Below are positions 25,859 through 35,044 of a DNA stretch of 64,000 nucleotides, in pieces. The notes below the pieces were generated by a model. It searched no databases. It saw only the letters and a list, made by a program, of their open reading frames with translations, and was not told the DNA's origin. The stretch spans positions 62,001-126,000 of the forward strand of contig NZ_JRUD01000020.1 in the NCBI RefSeq assembly GCF_000802425.1, written 5' to 3'. The translations under genes and the position numbers were made by a program. Position 1 is the stretch's first letter. Every line of letters starts with the position of its first letter. The stretch comes from Pseudomonas flexibilis (GTDB lineage: Bacteria > Pseudomonadota > Gammaproteobacteria > Pseudomonadales > Pseudomonadaceae).

Positions 25859-26731
25859 ATGCGGGTATTGATAACCGGCGCTCGTGGCCAGGTTGGCCAC
25901 GAACTGTTGCGTTTGGCACCGGAAGGCTTCGATGTGCTCGGCCTGGGTTCGGCTGAACTGGATATCGCCGATGCCTCGGCAGTAGCGCGGGAAGTTGAAC
26001 GTCTGCGGCCGCAGTTGATCATCAACGCGGCAGCCTATACGGCGGTCGATAAGGCCGAGTCCGAACCCGAACGTGCCTATGCCGTAAACCGGGACGGTCC
26101 TGCGAACCTCGGGCGGGCCGCCGAGCAACGGGGCATTCCCGTTCTGCATATTTCCACGGACTATGTGTTTGCCGGAGATGCCGCCCAGCCCTATCGGGAA
26201 AGCGATCCCACTGGCCCGACCGGTGTGTACGGCGCCAGCAAGCTCGCGGGCGAGCAAGCGCTGGCGGCCAGTTGCAGGCGCCATGTCGTCCTGCGCACCA
26301 GTTGGGTGTTTGGAGCGCATGGCAACAACTTCGTGAAAACCATGCTGCGCCTGGGCCAGGAGCGAGACGAGCTTTCCGTGGTGGCGGACCAGCAGGGGTG
26401 CCCTACCTCCGCCGCCAGCATCGCGCGTGCCCTATGGACACTGGCGCAGCACTACCAGCAAGAAGGCGATTTGCGCTGGGGGATCTATCACTACAGCGGT
26501 ACGCCAGCCTGTTCCTGGTACGGGTTTGCCCAGGCGATTTTTCAGCAGGCCCACGCCGCTGGGTTGATTTCTCGACAGCCGGTCGTGCATGCCATCGCTA
26601 CCGAGCAGTATCCGACTCCGGCCAAGCGACCGGCCTGGTCGGTTCTGGATTGCTCGTTGCTGCGGCAGGTATATGGTATTGAGCCGGCGGATTGGCGAGC
26701 GGAGTTGAATACCGTTTTGGCTGAGCTGTGA
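25859..26731 (+). CDS. rmlD: dTDP-4-dehydrorhamnose reductase RmlD
   Basis: A 290-residue SDR: ITGARGQVGHELLRLAP for NADPH binding, INAAAYTAVDKAE, STDYVFAGD, YGASKLAGE (catalytic YxxxK) and GTPACSWYGFAQAIF. It reduces the 4-keto group to finish dTDP-L-rhamnose. It begins 2 bases after the rmlC stop. Last gene of the overlapping rml set; galU follows after about 100 bases. Confidence 0.96.
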   Translation: MRVLITGARGQVGHELLRLAPEGFDVLGLGSAELDIADASAVAREVERLRPQLIINAAAYTAVDKAESEPERAYAVNRDGPANLGRAAEQRGIPVLHISTDYVFAGDAAQPYRESDPTGPTGVYGASKLAGEQALAASCRRHVVLRTSWVFGAHGNNFVKTMLRLGQERDELSVVADQQGCPTSAASIARALWTLAQHYQQEGDLRWGIYHYSGTPACSWYGFAQAIFQQAHAAGLISRQPVVHAIATEQYPTPAKRPAWSVLDCSLLRQVYGIEPADWRAELNTVLAEL

Positions 26732-26834
26732 CCGAGCATGCTCTCGGCAGTATTTCGCATTCCGTTCAATTCATTCAGTGCATTTCTCGCCAGGGCAGGT
26801 GCATGGCCTGCCTTTTCATTTCTAAGGACGTCTC

Positions 26835-27659
26835 GTGATTCGTAAATGTCTTTTCCCCGCTGCCGGTTACGGCACCCGCTTTCTTCCGGCTACCAAGGCC
26901 ATGCCCAAGGAAATGCTGCCGGTGGTCAACAAGCCGTTGATTCAATATGGCGTCGAGGAGGCGCGGGACGCTGGCCTGACCCAGATCGCCATGGTCACCG
27001 GTCGCGGCAAACGGGCCTTGGAGGATCACTTCGATATCAGCTACGAGCTGGAGCATCAGATCAAGGGCACCGACAAGGAGCGCTTCTTGGACGAGACGCG
27101 CGAGCTGATCGATCAATGCACCTTTGCCTATACGCGTCAGGTGGAGATGAAGGGCTTGGGGCATGCCATCCTGACCGGGCAGCCGCTGGTTGGTGACGAG
27201 CCCTTTGCTGTCGTTTTGGCGGATGACCTGTGCCTCAACCCGGGCGGCGACCCGGTGCTGCTTCAAATGGTCAACCTCTACAAGCAGTTCCGCTGTTCCA
27301 TCGTGGCGATTCAGGAGGTTCCGCGGGAGGAAACCTCCAAATATGGGGTCATCGCCGGTGAGATGATTCGGGATGATATCTACCGGGTGAATACCATGGT
27401 CGAGAAGCCCAATCCCGAAGACGCTCCGTCGAATCTTGCCATTATTGGCCGCTATATCCTGACACCGGATATTTTTGAGCTGATCGCGCAGACGGAGCCC
27501 GGCAAAGGGGGTGAAATTCAAATCACCGACGCGCTGATGAAGCAGGCTCAGCGGGGTTGCGTGCTGGCCTATAAGTTCAAGGGTCGACGCTTTGACTGTG
27601 GGAGTGCGGAAGGATATGTCGAGGCTACAAATTATTGTTTCGAGAATTTCTATAACTGA
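26835..27659 (+). CDS. galU: UTP-glucose-1-phosphate uridylyltransferase GalU
   Basis: A 274-residue GalU: KCLFPAAGYGTRFLPATKAMPKEMLPV, GRGKRALEDHFD, GLGHAIL and VEKPNPEDAPSNLAIIGRYIL. It makes UDP-glucose for polysaccharide and LPS core. The start is GTG at 26835 after AAGGAC. In this cluster UDP-glucose would serve the epimerase and the WcaJ-type phosphotransferase at the 3' end. Base composition is that of the core genome. Confidence 0.93.
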   Translation: MIRKCLFPAAGYGTRFLPATKAMPKEMLPVVNKPLIQYGVEEARDAGLTQIAMVTGRGKRALEDHFDISYELEHQIKGTDKERFLDETRELIDQCTFAYTRQVEMKGLGHAILTGQPLVGDEPFAVVLADDLCLNPGGDPVLLQMVNLYKQFRCSIVAIQEVPREETSKYGVIAGEMIRDDIYRVNTMVEKPNPEDAPSNLAIIGRYILTPDIFELIAQTEPGKGGEIQITDALMKQAQRGCVLAYKFKGRRFDCGSAEGYVEATNYCFENFYN

Positions 27660-27776
27660 TTATGGGCTTGGCCGGCTTACGGCAATTTTTCGACTTAGCC
27701 GCTTTTTTGCCCGCTTGTGACGGGCTGTAGTGAAGTTATAGCTCTTTGAGGGGGGAAGGTGAGACTTTTGGGCGCA

Positions 27777-28997
27777 ATGCATGAACTACCCAAACCTTGG
27801 CTATGGCTGTTGGGCATCGGAATTTTTGTCCAGATGTCGGGGGAGCTATTCAATAACGACGGCAGTCGTCATGTCACCCAGATGTATCTCCTACTGTTCC
27901 TGCCCGCTTTGATACTGCTGGCTCAGCAGCGCTTTTCTCTGGAGCTATGGGCTCAGCCGGCGGGTTGGCTTTTTCTCGCCCTCGCTCTCTGGGTGGTGCT
28001 AATCGGCATGGCGCACCCGGGTTCGCAGGGGAAAGCTTTCTACTGGCTCAAAATTAGCCTGCTGTTGGTGTTTTACGTTTTCGCCGTTGCGAGCCTCGCC
28101 CGTCATCCACGGGCTTTTTTATGGATGATCCTGGCGGCAATATTGGTTGCGGCGTTTTTTGCCTGGTTGACGCTGGCTTATCAGTTTTTTGTTCTAGATA
28201 AGCCCTTCACCTATAAGTATCTGCGAAACGCTGGGCGATTATTTAAGTTGGGGTGGAATGACTTTGCGGATCTGAAGCATCCGGTTCTGGCTGGGTTGTA
28301 TTTCGGAATTTTTGCCGTTTTAAGTCTCGCTATTTTTGTGGGGCGAAATTTGCGGTTTTGGCAGGCGCTTGGATTGCTCGCTATGTTGGGTGGGCTGCTA
28401 TTGTATGTGCTACTGAGCTTTTCGCGCGGCGCTTGGTTTGCGACATGTGCCGGTGGGCTGGCCATTCTGCTGATGTGTCGCAACCGTAAGTCGGCTTTTA
28501 TGCTCGTGACTGGTGTAGTTGCCCTGCTGGTGGCGGCTGTTGTTTTCTGGGCGGAACTACAATATGAGCAAGCTAGAGGGCTCACTTATCGGGATCAGAT
28601 CTGGTTGGAATGGCTTCGGCGCCTTCCTGAATTCTGGTTATGGGGGGAAGGTGCGGGATCCAGGTTTTTGTTCCGGTTTAGCCATGGCTCCGTCAATCAC
28701 GCACACAGCCTCTACCTGCAATTCTGGTATGAATACGGTGTTGTCGGGTTTGCGCTGTTGTCTGCGCTCATTGTAGCGGTGCTTTGGAAAGGCTGGCAGT
28801 GTCGCGATCAGTTTCTAGCCAAGGCTGCTCTAGCGATGATGGCGTTTGTAGTGGTCGGCATGGTCTCGGACATCAGTTCCTTGTTCAAACAGCCCAACAT
28901 TTTCTGGACCATGTTCTGGCTGCCGGTGGGCATTTTGTTAGGTATTCGACGGCCAGGCGAAGTGGCGGCGGCAGAAGGATCACCTGCGGTGGGTTGA
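27777..28997 (+). CDS. O-antigen ligase/polymerase-like membrane protein (Wzy_C family)
   Basis: About 406 residues, with some 11-12 TM helices. The Wzy_C region contains LSFSRGAWFATCAGG, RDQIWLEWLRRLPEFWLWGEGAG and NHAHSLYLQFWYEYGVVGF, the periplasmic His and Arg features shared by WaaL ligases and Wzy polymerases. It could be the ligase attaching this polysaccharide to lipid A-core, or a second polymerase; the RGxW and HAHSLYLQ pattern leans to ligase. A GGGGGAAGG ribosome-binding region makes the ATG at 27777 or the TTG at 27768 likelier than the GTG at 27759, which sits on top of it. Confidence 0.75.
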   Translation: MHELPKPWLWLLGIGIFVQMSGELFNNDGSRHVTQMYLLLFLPALILLAQQRFSLELWAQPAGWLFLALALWVVLIGMAHPGSQGKAFYWLKISLLLVFYVFAVASLARHPRAFLWMILAAILVAAFFAWLTLAYQFFVLDKPFTYKYLRNAGRLFKLGWNDFADLKHPVLAGLYFGIFAVLSLAIFVGRNLRFWQALGLLAMLGGLLLYVLLSFSRGAWFATCAGGLAILLMCRNRKSAFMLVTGVVALLVAAVVFWAELQYEQARGLTYRDQIWLEWLRRLPEFWLWGEGAGSRFLFRFSHGSVNHAHSLYLQFWYEYGVVGFALLSALIVAVLWKGWQCRDQFLAKAALAMMAFVVVGMVSDISSLFKQPNIFWTMFWLPVGILLGIRRPGEVAAAEGSPAVG

Positions 28998-29092
28998 TCA
29001 ACTGATATGACTGCCTTCGTTTGCGCGAGATTTTTCCGGCTCGACGATTTACCATCCGCAGCCAGCGTTTCGTTACCCACCTAAGGTTTTTC

Positions 29093-30481
29093 ATGGACAT
29101 GAGATCCACCCCGAGCTACCAGCCAACCTTTGCTGAGCGCTATCCAGTGCCTTTGATCGTTGCGCTGACGGAGCTCGGCTTGGTCGTACTGGCGAGCCTT
29201 CTGGCTCACTACTTGCGCTTCGGTTCATTCGACATGCCGGGGCGCTACAACACCGCGACCCTCGTTGCCGGCATCATAGTGGTCGCCTGCCTGATGTTTA
29301 CCGGCGTATACGGCTCCCATCGAGGCAAACCCTTCTTTTCTCAGCTTGTACGCTTTTTGACAGGATGGCTGGTCGCCGCCGGCATCTTGTTGGCCCTGAC
29401 TTTCTTCATGAAAACGTCAAACAACTACTCTCGTGTCTGGTTCGCCTATCTGTTGGCGCTGGGCATGGGTCTGACGTTTGTGATGCGCCTGGCGATGTAT
29501 GTATTCCTGCGCCAGGTGCGTGCCGGTGGGCGCAACCTGAAAACGGTTCTGCTGGTGGATTCTGGCGGCGGTACGTTTAAGTCGGACCAGGAATCGGCGC
29601 TACGGCTACAGGGTTTCAAGGTGGTCCGCCGCTTGCCCTTTCAAGAGGACTCAGGCTGGCTAGAGAAGCTGGTTGAGGCTGTTCAGGATGAGCGAGTTCA
29701 TGAGGTGTGGCTCTCGCTACGCATTGAGCAGGGCAAGGCCTTACCGGACATCATGTACGCCCTGCGCCACAGCACCGTTGGGGTGCGCATGTTTCCGGAC
29801 TGGGGCGACTTGCCGCTGTTGAACCATAAGGTTTCTCACATCGCGGGCTTGTACTCGCTGGACCTCAGCTGTACTCCAATGGATGGTCCGGCGCGCTTCA
29901 TCAAGCGTACCGAGGACATCCTTATTGGCGGGCTGATCAGTTTGTTGATTTTGCCGGTATGCGTGGGGATTGCTATCGCAGTCAAGGCCACGTCGCCTGG
30001 TCCGGTAGTGTTCAAGCAGTACCGCACCGGTATCAACGGCAAGAAATTCAAGGTCTATAAGTTCCGCTCGATGGTGGTGCACCAGGAGAACGGTAACGGC
30101 GTCACCCAGGCTAAGAAAAACGATGCTCGGATCACGCCGATAGGCGCCTTCCTGCGCCGCACCAGCCTTGATGAACTGCCACAGTTCTTCAATGTGCTAC
30201 AAGGCCGCATGTCGCTGGTAGGCCCGCGTCCGCACGCGTTGGCCCACAACGAGTATTACAAGGATATGGTTGAGTCCTACATGCAGCGCCACAAGGTGAA
30301 GCCGGGCATTACCGGCTGGGCGCAGGTGAATGGCTACCGAGGCGAGACGGACACCCTGGACAAGATGCAGAAGCGGGTGGAGTACGACTTGTGGTACATC
30401 GACAACTGGTCGTTGTGGCTGGACCTGAAGATCATTTTCCTGACGGTTTTCAAGGGCTTCATCAACAAGAACGCCTATTAG
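29093..30481 (+). CDS. Polyprenyl glycosylphosphotransferase, WcaJ-type
   Basis: A 462-residue initiating enzyme: four N-terminal TM helices (about 18-130), a CoA-binding-like Rossmann segment (about 148-260), a further hydrophobic helix (GGLISLLILPVCVGIAIAV) and the C-terminal phosphotransferase domain with KVYKFRSMV, TSLDELPQFFNVLQGRMSLVGPRP, KPGITGWAQVNGYRGET and the YDLWYIDNWSLWLDLKI ending. It transfers hexose-1-phosphate, usually glucose-1-P from UDP-glucose, to undecaprenyl phosphate, starting each repeat unit. It lies at the 3' end of the cluster; AAGG at 5-6 bases supports the ATG at 29093. Confidence 0.9.
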   Translation: MDMRSTPSYQPTFAERYPVPLIVALTELGLVVLASLLAHYLRFGSFDMPGRYNTATLVAGIIVVACLMFTGVYGSHRGKPFFSQLVRFLTGWLVAAGILLALTFFMKTSNNYSRVWFAYLLALGMGLTFVMRLAMYVFLRQVRAGGRNLKTVLLVDSGGGTFKSDQESALRLQGFKVVRRLPFQEDSGWLEKLVEAVQDERVHEVWLSLRIEQGKALPDIMYALRHSTVGVRMFPDWGDLPLLNHKVSHIAGLYSLDLSCTPMDGPARFIKRTEDILIGGLISLLILPVCVGIAIAVKATSPGPVVFKQYRTGINGKKFKVYKFRSMVVHQENGNGVTQAKKNDARITPIGAFLRRTSLDELPQFFNVLQGRMSLVGPRPHALAHNEYYKDMVESYMQRHKVKPGITGWAQVNGYRGETDTLDKMQKRVEYDLWYIDNWSLWLDLKIIFLTVFKGFINKNAY

Positions 30482-30497
30482 GGCGCGTGTTCGTTGT

Positions 30498-30572
30498 GTG
30501 TGGGCGGACTTGTCCGCGAGCTTTTGGGCAGTGCTCACCCAAAAGCTCGCGAATGCATTCGCTCCCACATGC
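30498..30572. repeat. BIME/REPIN-like inverted pair after the polysaccharide cluster
   Basis: tgtgggcggacttgtccgcgagcttttggg is followed after 9 bases by cccaaaagctcgcgaatg...gctcccaca, a near-perfect long inverted repeat (13-bp perfect inner stem gcgagcttttggg). It lies between convergent genes, and could act as a bidirectional terminator as well as a REP doublet. Confidence 0.75.
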
Positions 30573-30599
30573 GAAGTTTGAGCCTTGCGGTTGGCCTGG

Positions 30600-31001
30600 C
30601 TATTCGGCAAGCATCCGCAGCGCCTGGCCCTCCGCGTACCACAGGCGCAGCTCGCCGTTTTCCCCCACCTCCCAGCGCTTCACCTGGCCCAGTGCCTGGA
30701 GGAAGCGATCTTCCTGTTCCATCAGGGCCGGCGCGCACGCCATGCGCGTGGCGCCGGCGTGGTCGAAGCTCAGGTTCTGTCCATTGGTCTGGTAGCTGGC
30801 GAACCAGCGGTTGCAGCCGGCGTGGCCGTAGGCGCGGCCGTCGGCGCCGAGGGTCACAGTGAGGTGGCTGCTGTCGATCAGCGGGCGTTCGCCGATCCAT
30901 TCCACCTTATAGGGGGTGTCCAGCGGCAGGTGGGGTGGCGTCATGCCGGCACAACCGGTGAGGAGTAGGGCGGCGGCGAGAGAGGGGGCGAGCTTGCTCA
31001 T
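30600..31001 (-). CDS. META-domain lipoprotein (HslJ-like)
   Basis: 133 residues with a lipoprotein signal (MSKLAPSLAAALLLTGC, lipobox LLTGC, Cys17). The META core shows DTPYKVEWIGERPLI, GRAYGHAGCNRWFASYQTNGQNLSF and RMACAPALMEQEDRFLQAL, with the conserved GCNR and ACP-type pair. Probably an outer-membrane or periplasmic lipoprotein related to HslJ (novobiocin/heat-shock linked); its function is not established. The ATG at 31001 is set by the lipobox. Confidence 0.83.
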   Translation of the reverse strand: MSKLAPSLAAALLLTGCAGMTPPHLPLDTPYKVEWIGERPLIDSSHLTVTLGADGRAYGHAGCNRWFASYQTNGQNLSFDHAGATRMACAPALMEQEDRFLQALGQVKRWEVGENGELRLWYAEGQALRMLAE

Positions 31002-31042
31002 GGGGGCCTCGTTGGATTGCGGATTACCGGGGATTTTAATGC

Positions 31043-31128
31043 GTAGGGCGGACAACGTTGTTTTTGTCCGCCGGCCCGGGTTTCGGCGCGGCCCCAGCGG
31101 CGGACAGGAAAAGCGTTGTCCGCCCTAC
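31043..31128. repeat. REPIN-like doublet (gtagggcgga variant)
   Basis: gtagggcggacaacgttg...ttgtccgcc at the left and aagcgttgtccgccctac at the right, about 85 bases overall. This copy has compensating changes (gtagggCgga / tccGccctac) that preserve pairing. Confidence 0.75.
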
Positions 31129-31156
31129 GGGGTATTCCGCAACGGGTGCGTTGGGC

Positions 31157-31582
31157 TTACCGGCAGGCGGGGCACAGATGGCCTTGGACTGCCTTGCTCC
31201 AGCCTAGTTCGGCGATGCGCGCTTCGGCGGCGGGCTGTTGGGCGGCCTTGCCGAGGCTGGCGTCGACGGCGAATTCAAAATCCAGCTGGGCGCCGCAGGT
31301 GTCGCAGTTCACTTTCCAGTTGTGGATGGCCAGCTCGCGGAACACGGGTCCGCTGGCGGTCGCCAGCCACTGGCCGGGCGGGTTGATCAGATGGCGGACC
31401 TTGTCGACGCTCAGGCGCATGGCCAGTTCGCGGCTGCCCTTGAGGGTGACCAGCAGCGTATCGCCCGTCTGGATCGAGCCGCCGTTGCCGGTGACCTGGT
31501 AACGGCCGGGCGCCAGGGCGCGGCATTCGGTGAGGGTATGGGCGGGGTTGAGCAGGTTGTAGCGGAAGTCGTGTTCGGCCAT
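31157..31582 (-). CDS. Hypothetical protein with split zinc-ribbon cysteines, 141 aa
   Basis: I do not recognise the family. Beta-rich N-terminal half (TLTECRALAPGRYQVTGNGGSIQTGDTLLVTL) and two CxxC pairs, CDTCG near residue 92 and CPAC at the extreme C-terminus, spaced like a zinc ribbon. No signal peptide or TM segment, so probably cytoplasmic. The start ATG at 31582 lies right before MAEHDFRYNLL; longer frames read through repeats. Neighbours (a lipoprotein and fdxA) give no functional clue. Confidence 0.7.
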   Translation of the reverse strand: MAEHDFRYNLLNPAHTLTECRALAPGRYQVTGNGGSIQTGDTLLVTLKGSRELAMRLSVDKVRHLINPPGQWLATASGPVFRELAIHNWKVNCDTCGAQLDFEFAVDASLGKAAQQPAAEARIAELGWSKAVQGHLCPACR

Positions 31583-31892
31583 GGCGGGTAATCTCGAATG
31601 GGGCGGCAATGGTAGCAAACCCACGGTATGCACGTTCCCCGTAGGTGGGGCTTTAGCCGCGACCGGGCGGGTTGGCGCGCCAAAAGCGCGGTCGCGGCTG
31701 AAGCCGCTCCCGCAAATATGTAGGGTGGACAACGCTTTGCTTGTCCACCATCGTGCCAGGTACGGCGCGCCTTGCGGCGCGCATGGTGGATCGATGAAGC
31801 GCGATCCACCCTACGGTTCGAAGGGCCCGCGCAGGCTATCCACAAGTGACAAGGCCCGCTTTCGCGGGCCTTGTCGTTTTACCGGGAAGCGA
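31583..31892. repeat. Gene-free region with REP pair, REPIN doublet and hairpin
   Basis: 310 bases without a gene. 31641-31713: a gtaggtggggctttagccgcgac unit and its inverse gtcgcggctgaagccgctcccgc. 31720-31814: a gtagggtggacaacg...gatccaccctac doublet. 31849-31876: a strong hairpin described separately. I looked here for rsmZ, which adjoins fdxA in P. aeruginosa, and saw no GGA-rich stem-loop array. Confidence 0.7.
31848..31880 (-). terminator. Hairpin terminator downstream of fdxA
   Basis: acaaggcccgc-tttc-gcgggccttgt forms an 11-bp perfect stem; the plus strand continues cgtttt. It lies 12-40 bases past the fdxA stop. The T-run is on the far side for minus-strand transcription, so it may work as a bidirectional or factor-assisted terminator. 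Confidence 0.6.
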
Positions 31893-32216
31893 TCAGCGCT
31901 CCAGGTACTGCAGCTTGTCCTTCACGCCATCCCATTCCTCGGCGTCGGCCAGCGGTTCCTTGCGCTCGGTGATGTTCGGCCAGACTTCCGCCAGGTCGGC
32001 GTTGAGCTCGATGAACTCCTGCTGGTCCTCGGGCACCTCGTCTTCGGAGAAGATCGCCTGGGCCGGGCATTCGGGTTCGCACAGGGCGCAGTCGATGCAC
32101 TCGTCCGGGTGAATGACCAGGAAGTTCGGGCCTTCGTAGAAGCAGTCCACCGGGCAGACTTCCACGCAGTCGGTGTATTTGCACTTGATGCAGTTGTCGG
32201 TGACGACGAAGGTCAT
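31893..32216 (-). CDS. fdxA: Ferredoxin I (7Fe-8S type) FdxA
   Basis: 107 residues. The N-terminus has C9-x-x-C-x(4)-C (CIKCKYTDC) followed by VCPVDCF, and a second [12 protein letters not shown] cluster, the pattern of Azotobacter-type seven-iron ferredoxins with one [3Fe-4S] and one [4Fe-4S] centre. The C-terminal extension (about 60-107) is characteristic. In P. aeruginosa fdxA lies between mutS and rpoS; here mutS is on the expected side but rpoS is not on the other. Confidence 0.95.
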   Translation of the reverse strand: MTFVVTDNCIKCKYTDCVEVCPVDCFYEGPNFLVIHPDECIDCALCEPECPAQAIFSEDEVPEDQQEFIELNADLAEVWPNITERKEPLADAEEWDGVKDKLQYLER

Positions 32217-32357
32217 GGCCTATCTCTCTCCTCAGGCGACGGCTGGGTCTGGTCTTTGCCAGGCTCCCGCTCGAAACAGGGACCGCCGCGGCTCAGGCAA
32301 CCGGGCAAGCTCCGATATCAAAAACGCGCGGATTCTAACAGCTCCCGCGCGGGTCGG

Positions 32358-34937
32358 TTATATCCGACTCTTCCACGCATATAACAATTCGAGCGCCTGA
32401 CGCGGGGTCAGATTATCCGGGTGGAGCCGCGCCAGCTCGTCGATCACGGGGTGTGGCAGGCTGGCAAACAGGTCGTTCTGCACGGGTGCGACGGATTGTC
32501 CCTGGGGCGCTTTCGGAGCCTCGTGGGGCAGGCTGGTGACTTCCAGGCGCGCCAGGTGCTCGCGGGCGCGCTGGATCACTGGTGACGGCACGCCGGCCAG
32601 TTGCGCCACGGCCAGGCCGTAGCTCTGGCTGGCCGGGCCGGGCAGTACGTGGTGCAGGAAGACGATGCGCTCGTTGTGTTCGGTGGCGTTCAGGTGCACG
32701 TTGGCCACCACCGGCTCGCTTTCCGGCAGCACGGTGAGTTCGAAGTAGTGGGTGGCGAACAGCGTCCAGGCGCGCAGCTTGGCCAAATGCTCGGCGGCCG
32801 CCCAGGCCAGCGACAGGCCGTCGAAGGTGCTGGTGCCGCGGCCCACTTCGTCCATCAGCACCAGGCTGCGGTCGGTGGCGTTGTGCAGGATGTTGGCGGT
32901 CTCGCTCATTTCCACCATGAAGGTGGAGCGCCCGCCGGCCAGATCGTCGCTGGAGCCGATGCGGGTGAAGATGCGGTCCACCAGCGACAATTCGCAGGCC
33001 TTGGCCGGCACGAAGCTGCCGACGTGGGCGAGCAGCACGATCAGCGCGGTCTGGCGCATGTAGGTGGACTTACCGCCCATGTTCGGGCCGGTGATGACCA
33101 GCATGCGCGTGGCGTCGTCGAGGGTCAGGTCGTTGGCCACGAAGGGCGTGCTCAGCACCTGCTCGACCACCGGGTGGCGGCCCTGCTCGATCTTCAGGCA
33201 GGGCTCCTCGACGAAGCGCGGACGGTTGAGATCGAGGGTCAGCGCGCGCTCGGCCAGGTTGCTCAGCACGTCCAGCTCGGCCAGCGCGGCGGCGGTTTCC
33301 TGCAGCGGCGCCAGTTCGCCGATGAGCCGCTCCAGCAGTTCGTCGTAGAGCAGTTTTTCCCGGGCCAGCGCGCGGCTCTTGGCCGACAGCGCCTTGTCCT
33401 CGAAGGCTTTCAGCTCCGGAGTGATGAAACGCTCGGCGCCCTTGAGGGTCTGGCGGCGCTGGTAGTCGGCCGGCGCCTGTTCTGCCTGCACGCGCGGCAG
33501 TTCGATGTAGTAGCCGTGGATGCGGTTGTAGCCGACCTTGAGGTTGGGCAGGCCGGTGCGCGCCTTCTCGCGGGCTTCCAGGTCCATCAGGTACTGGCCG
33601 GCGTTTTCCGACAGTGCTAGCAGTTCGTCCAGCTCGGCGTCGTAGCCGCGCGCCAGCACGCCGCCGTCGCGGATCACCGCCGGCGGGTTGTCGATGATGG
33701 CGCGGCGCAGCAGGTCGGCCAGCTCGGGGTAGGTGCGCACGTTGGTGGCCAGACTCTGCAGATGGGGCGCTTCCAGATCGCCCATGGCCTGTTGCAGGTC
33801 GGGCAGCGCGGCCAGCGCATCGCGCAGGCGCGCCAGGTCGCGGGGGCGGGCGTTGCGCAGGCCGATGCGGGCGAGGATGCGCTCGACGTCGCCGATGTCC
33901 TTGAGGCGCGGTTGCAGGCTTTCGAAGCGGTAGCCGTCCAGCAGGCAGGCGATCGCGTCTTGGCGGGCTTCCAGCACGGCACGGTCGCGCAGCGGGCGGT
34001 TCAGCCAGCGGCCGAGCAGGCGGCTGCCCATGGCGGTCTGGCTGCGGTCCAGCACCGATTGCAGAGTGTTGTCGCGACCGCCAGCGAGGTTGGTGTCGAT
34101 TTCCAGGTTGCGCCGACTGGCGCCGTCCAGCACCACGGTGTCGGCCAGGCGCTCGTGGCGCAGGCTGCGCAGGTGCGGCAGGGCGGTGCGCTGGGTTTCC
34201 TTGGCATAGGCGAGCAGGCAACCGGCGGCGCCGATGGCCAGGGTCAGGCCTTCGCAGCCAAAGCCCTTGAGGTCCTGGGTGCCGAATTGCTGGCAGAGGC
34301 TCTTGAAGGCGGAGTCGCGCTCGAAATCCCAGGGCGCGCGACGGCGGCTGCCGCGTCGCTTCTCGGCGGGCAGGCCCTGGGGCCAGTCGTCGGGAATCAG
34401 CAGCTCGGCCGGGTCGAGGCGTTCCAGCTCGGCGAGCAGCGCTTCCCAGCCTTTGATCTCCTGCACGGTGAAGCGGCCGCTGGTGATATCCAGCACGGCC
34501 AGGCCGAACAGGCGCTCGTCGCCGAGCAGCGCGGCCAGCAGATTGTCGCGGCGCTCGTCGAGCAGTGCTTCGTCGCTCACCGTGCCGGGGGTGAGGATGC
34601 GCACTACCTGGCGTTCCACCGGGCCCTTGCTGGTCGCCGGATCGCCGATCTGCTCGCAGATCACCACCGACTCGCCGAGCTTGACCAGCTTGGCCAGGTA
34701 GCCCTCGGCAGAGTGAAAGGGAATCCCGGCCATGGGAATCGCCTGTCCGGCGGACTGGCCGCGCGCGGTCAGCGTGATGTCCAGCAGCTTGGCGGCCTTC
34801 TTCGCGTCCTCGTAGAACAGCTCGTAGAAATCGCCCATGCGATAGAACATCAGCTGCTCCGGGTACTGGCTCTTGAGCTTCCAGTACTGCTGCATCATGG
34901 GCGTGTGGGACGAGAGGTCGAGTGTGTCCTTGGGCAT
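32358..34937 (-). CDS. mutS: DNA mismatch repair ATPase MutS
   Basis: 859 residues, standard MutS length. The N-terminal mismatch-binding motif [11 protein letters not shown] (F-x-E) lies near residue 31-41; the C-terminal ATPase has Walker [14 protein letters not shown], signature STFMVEMSE, Walker [17 protein letters not shown] and the His of FATHYFELT. It recognises base mismatches and small loops and recruits MutL. It is followed on the same strand by fdxA after 141 bases with no gene. The ATG at 34937 gives the family N-terminus; the minus strand upstream is repeat-bearing. Confidence 0.97.
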   Translation of the reverse strand: MPKDTLDLSSHTPMMQQYWKLKSQYPEQLMFYRMGDFYELFYEDAKKAAKLLDITLTARGQSAGQAIPMAGIPFHSAEGYLAKLVKLGESVVICEQIGDPATSKGPVERQVVRILTPGTVSDEALLDERRDNLLAALLGDERLFGLAVLDITSGRFTVQEIKGWEALLAELERLDPAELLIPDDWPQGLPAEKRRGSRRRAPWDFERDSAFKSLCQQFGTQDLKGFGCEGLTLAIGAAGCLLAYAKETQRTALPHLRSLRHERLADTVVLDGASRRNLEIDTNLAGGRDNTLQSVLDRSQTAMGSRLLGRWLNRPLRDRAVLEARQDAIACLLDGYRFESLQPRLKDIGDVERILARIGLRNARPRDLARLRDALAALPDLQQAMGDLEAPHLQSLATNVRTYPELADLLRRAIIDNPPAVIRDGGVLARGYDAELDELLALSENAGQYLMDLEAREKARTGLPNLKVGYNRIHGYYIELPRVQAEQAPADYQRRQTLKGAERFITPELKAFEDKALSAKSRALAREKLLYDELLERLIGELAPLQETAAALAELDVLSNLAERALTLDLNRPRFVEEPCLKIEQGRHPVVEQVLSTPFVANDLTLDDATRMLVITGPNMGGKSTYMRQTALIVLLAHVGSFVPAKACELSLVDRIFTRIGSSDDLAGGRSTFMVEMSETANILHNATDRSLVLMDEVGRGTSTFDGLSLAWAAAEHLAKLRAWTLFATHYFELTVLPESEPVVANVHLNATEHNERIVFLHHVLPGPASQSYGLAVAQLAGVPSPVIQRAREHLARLEVTSLPHEAPKAPQGQSVAPVQNDLFASLPHPVIDELARLHPDNLTPRQALELLYAWKSRI

Positions 34938-35044
34938 AAGAATCCGGGCGCTGGCTGGGGTGGTGCGAAACGCGGAAGGTTACCATCCGGCACCTGTTCC
35001 CGCACCCGGGCGCGCCCGCCGTTGGGGTTTGTGGCTACACCAAT

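Noticed and set aside
14136-30481. WbpM-type dehydratase, NeuB/KdsA synthase or Wzz regulator within the cluster
   Set aside because: Looked for in every frame of the region; none was found, so the cluster relies on genes elsewhere for chain length and, if needed, those steps.
31583-31892. An rsmZ-like small RNA next to fdxA
   Set aside because: No series of GGA-bearing stem-loops; the gap is explained by REP units and a plain hairpin.
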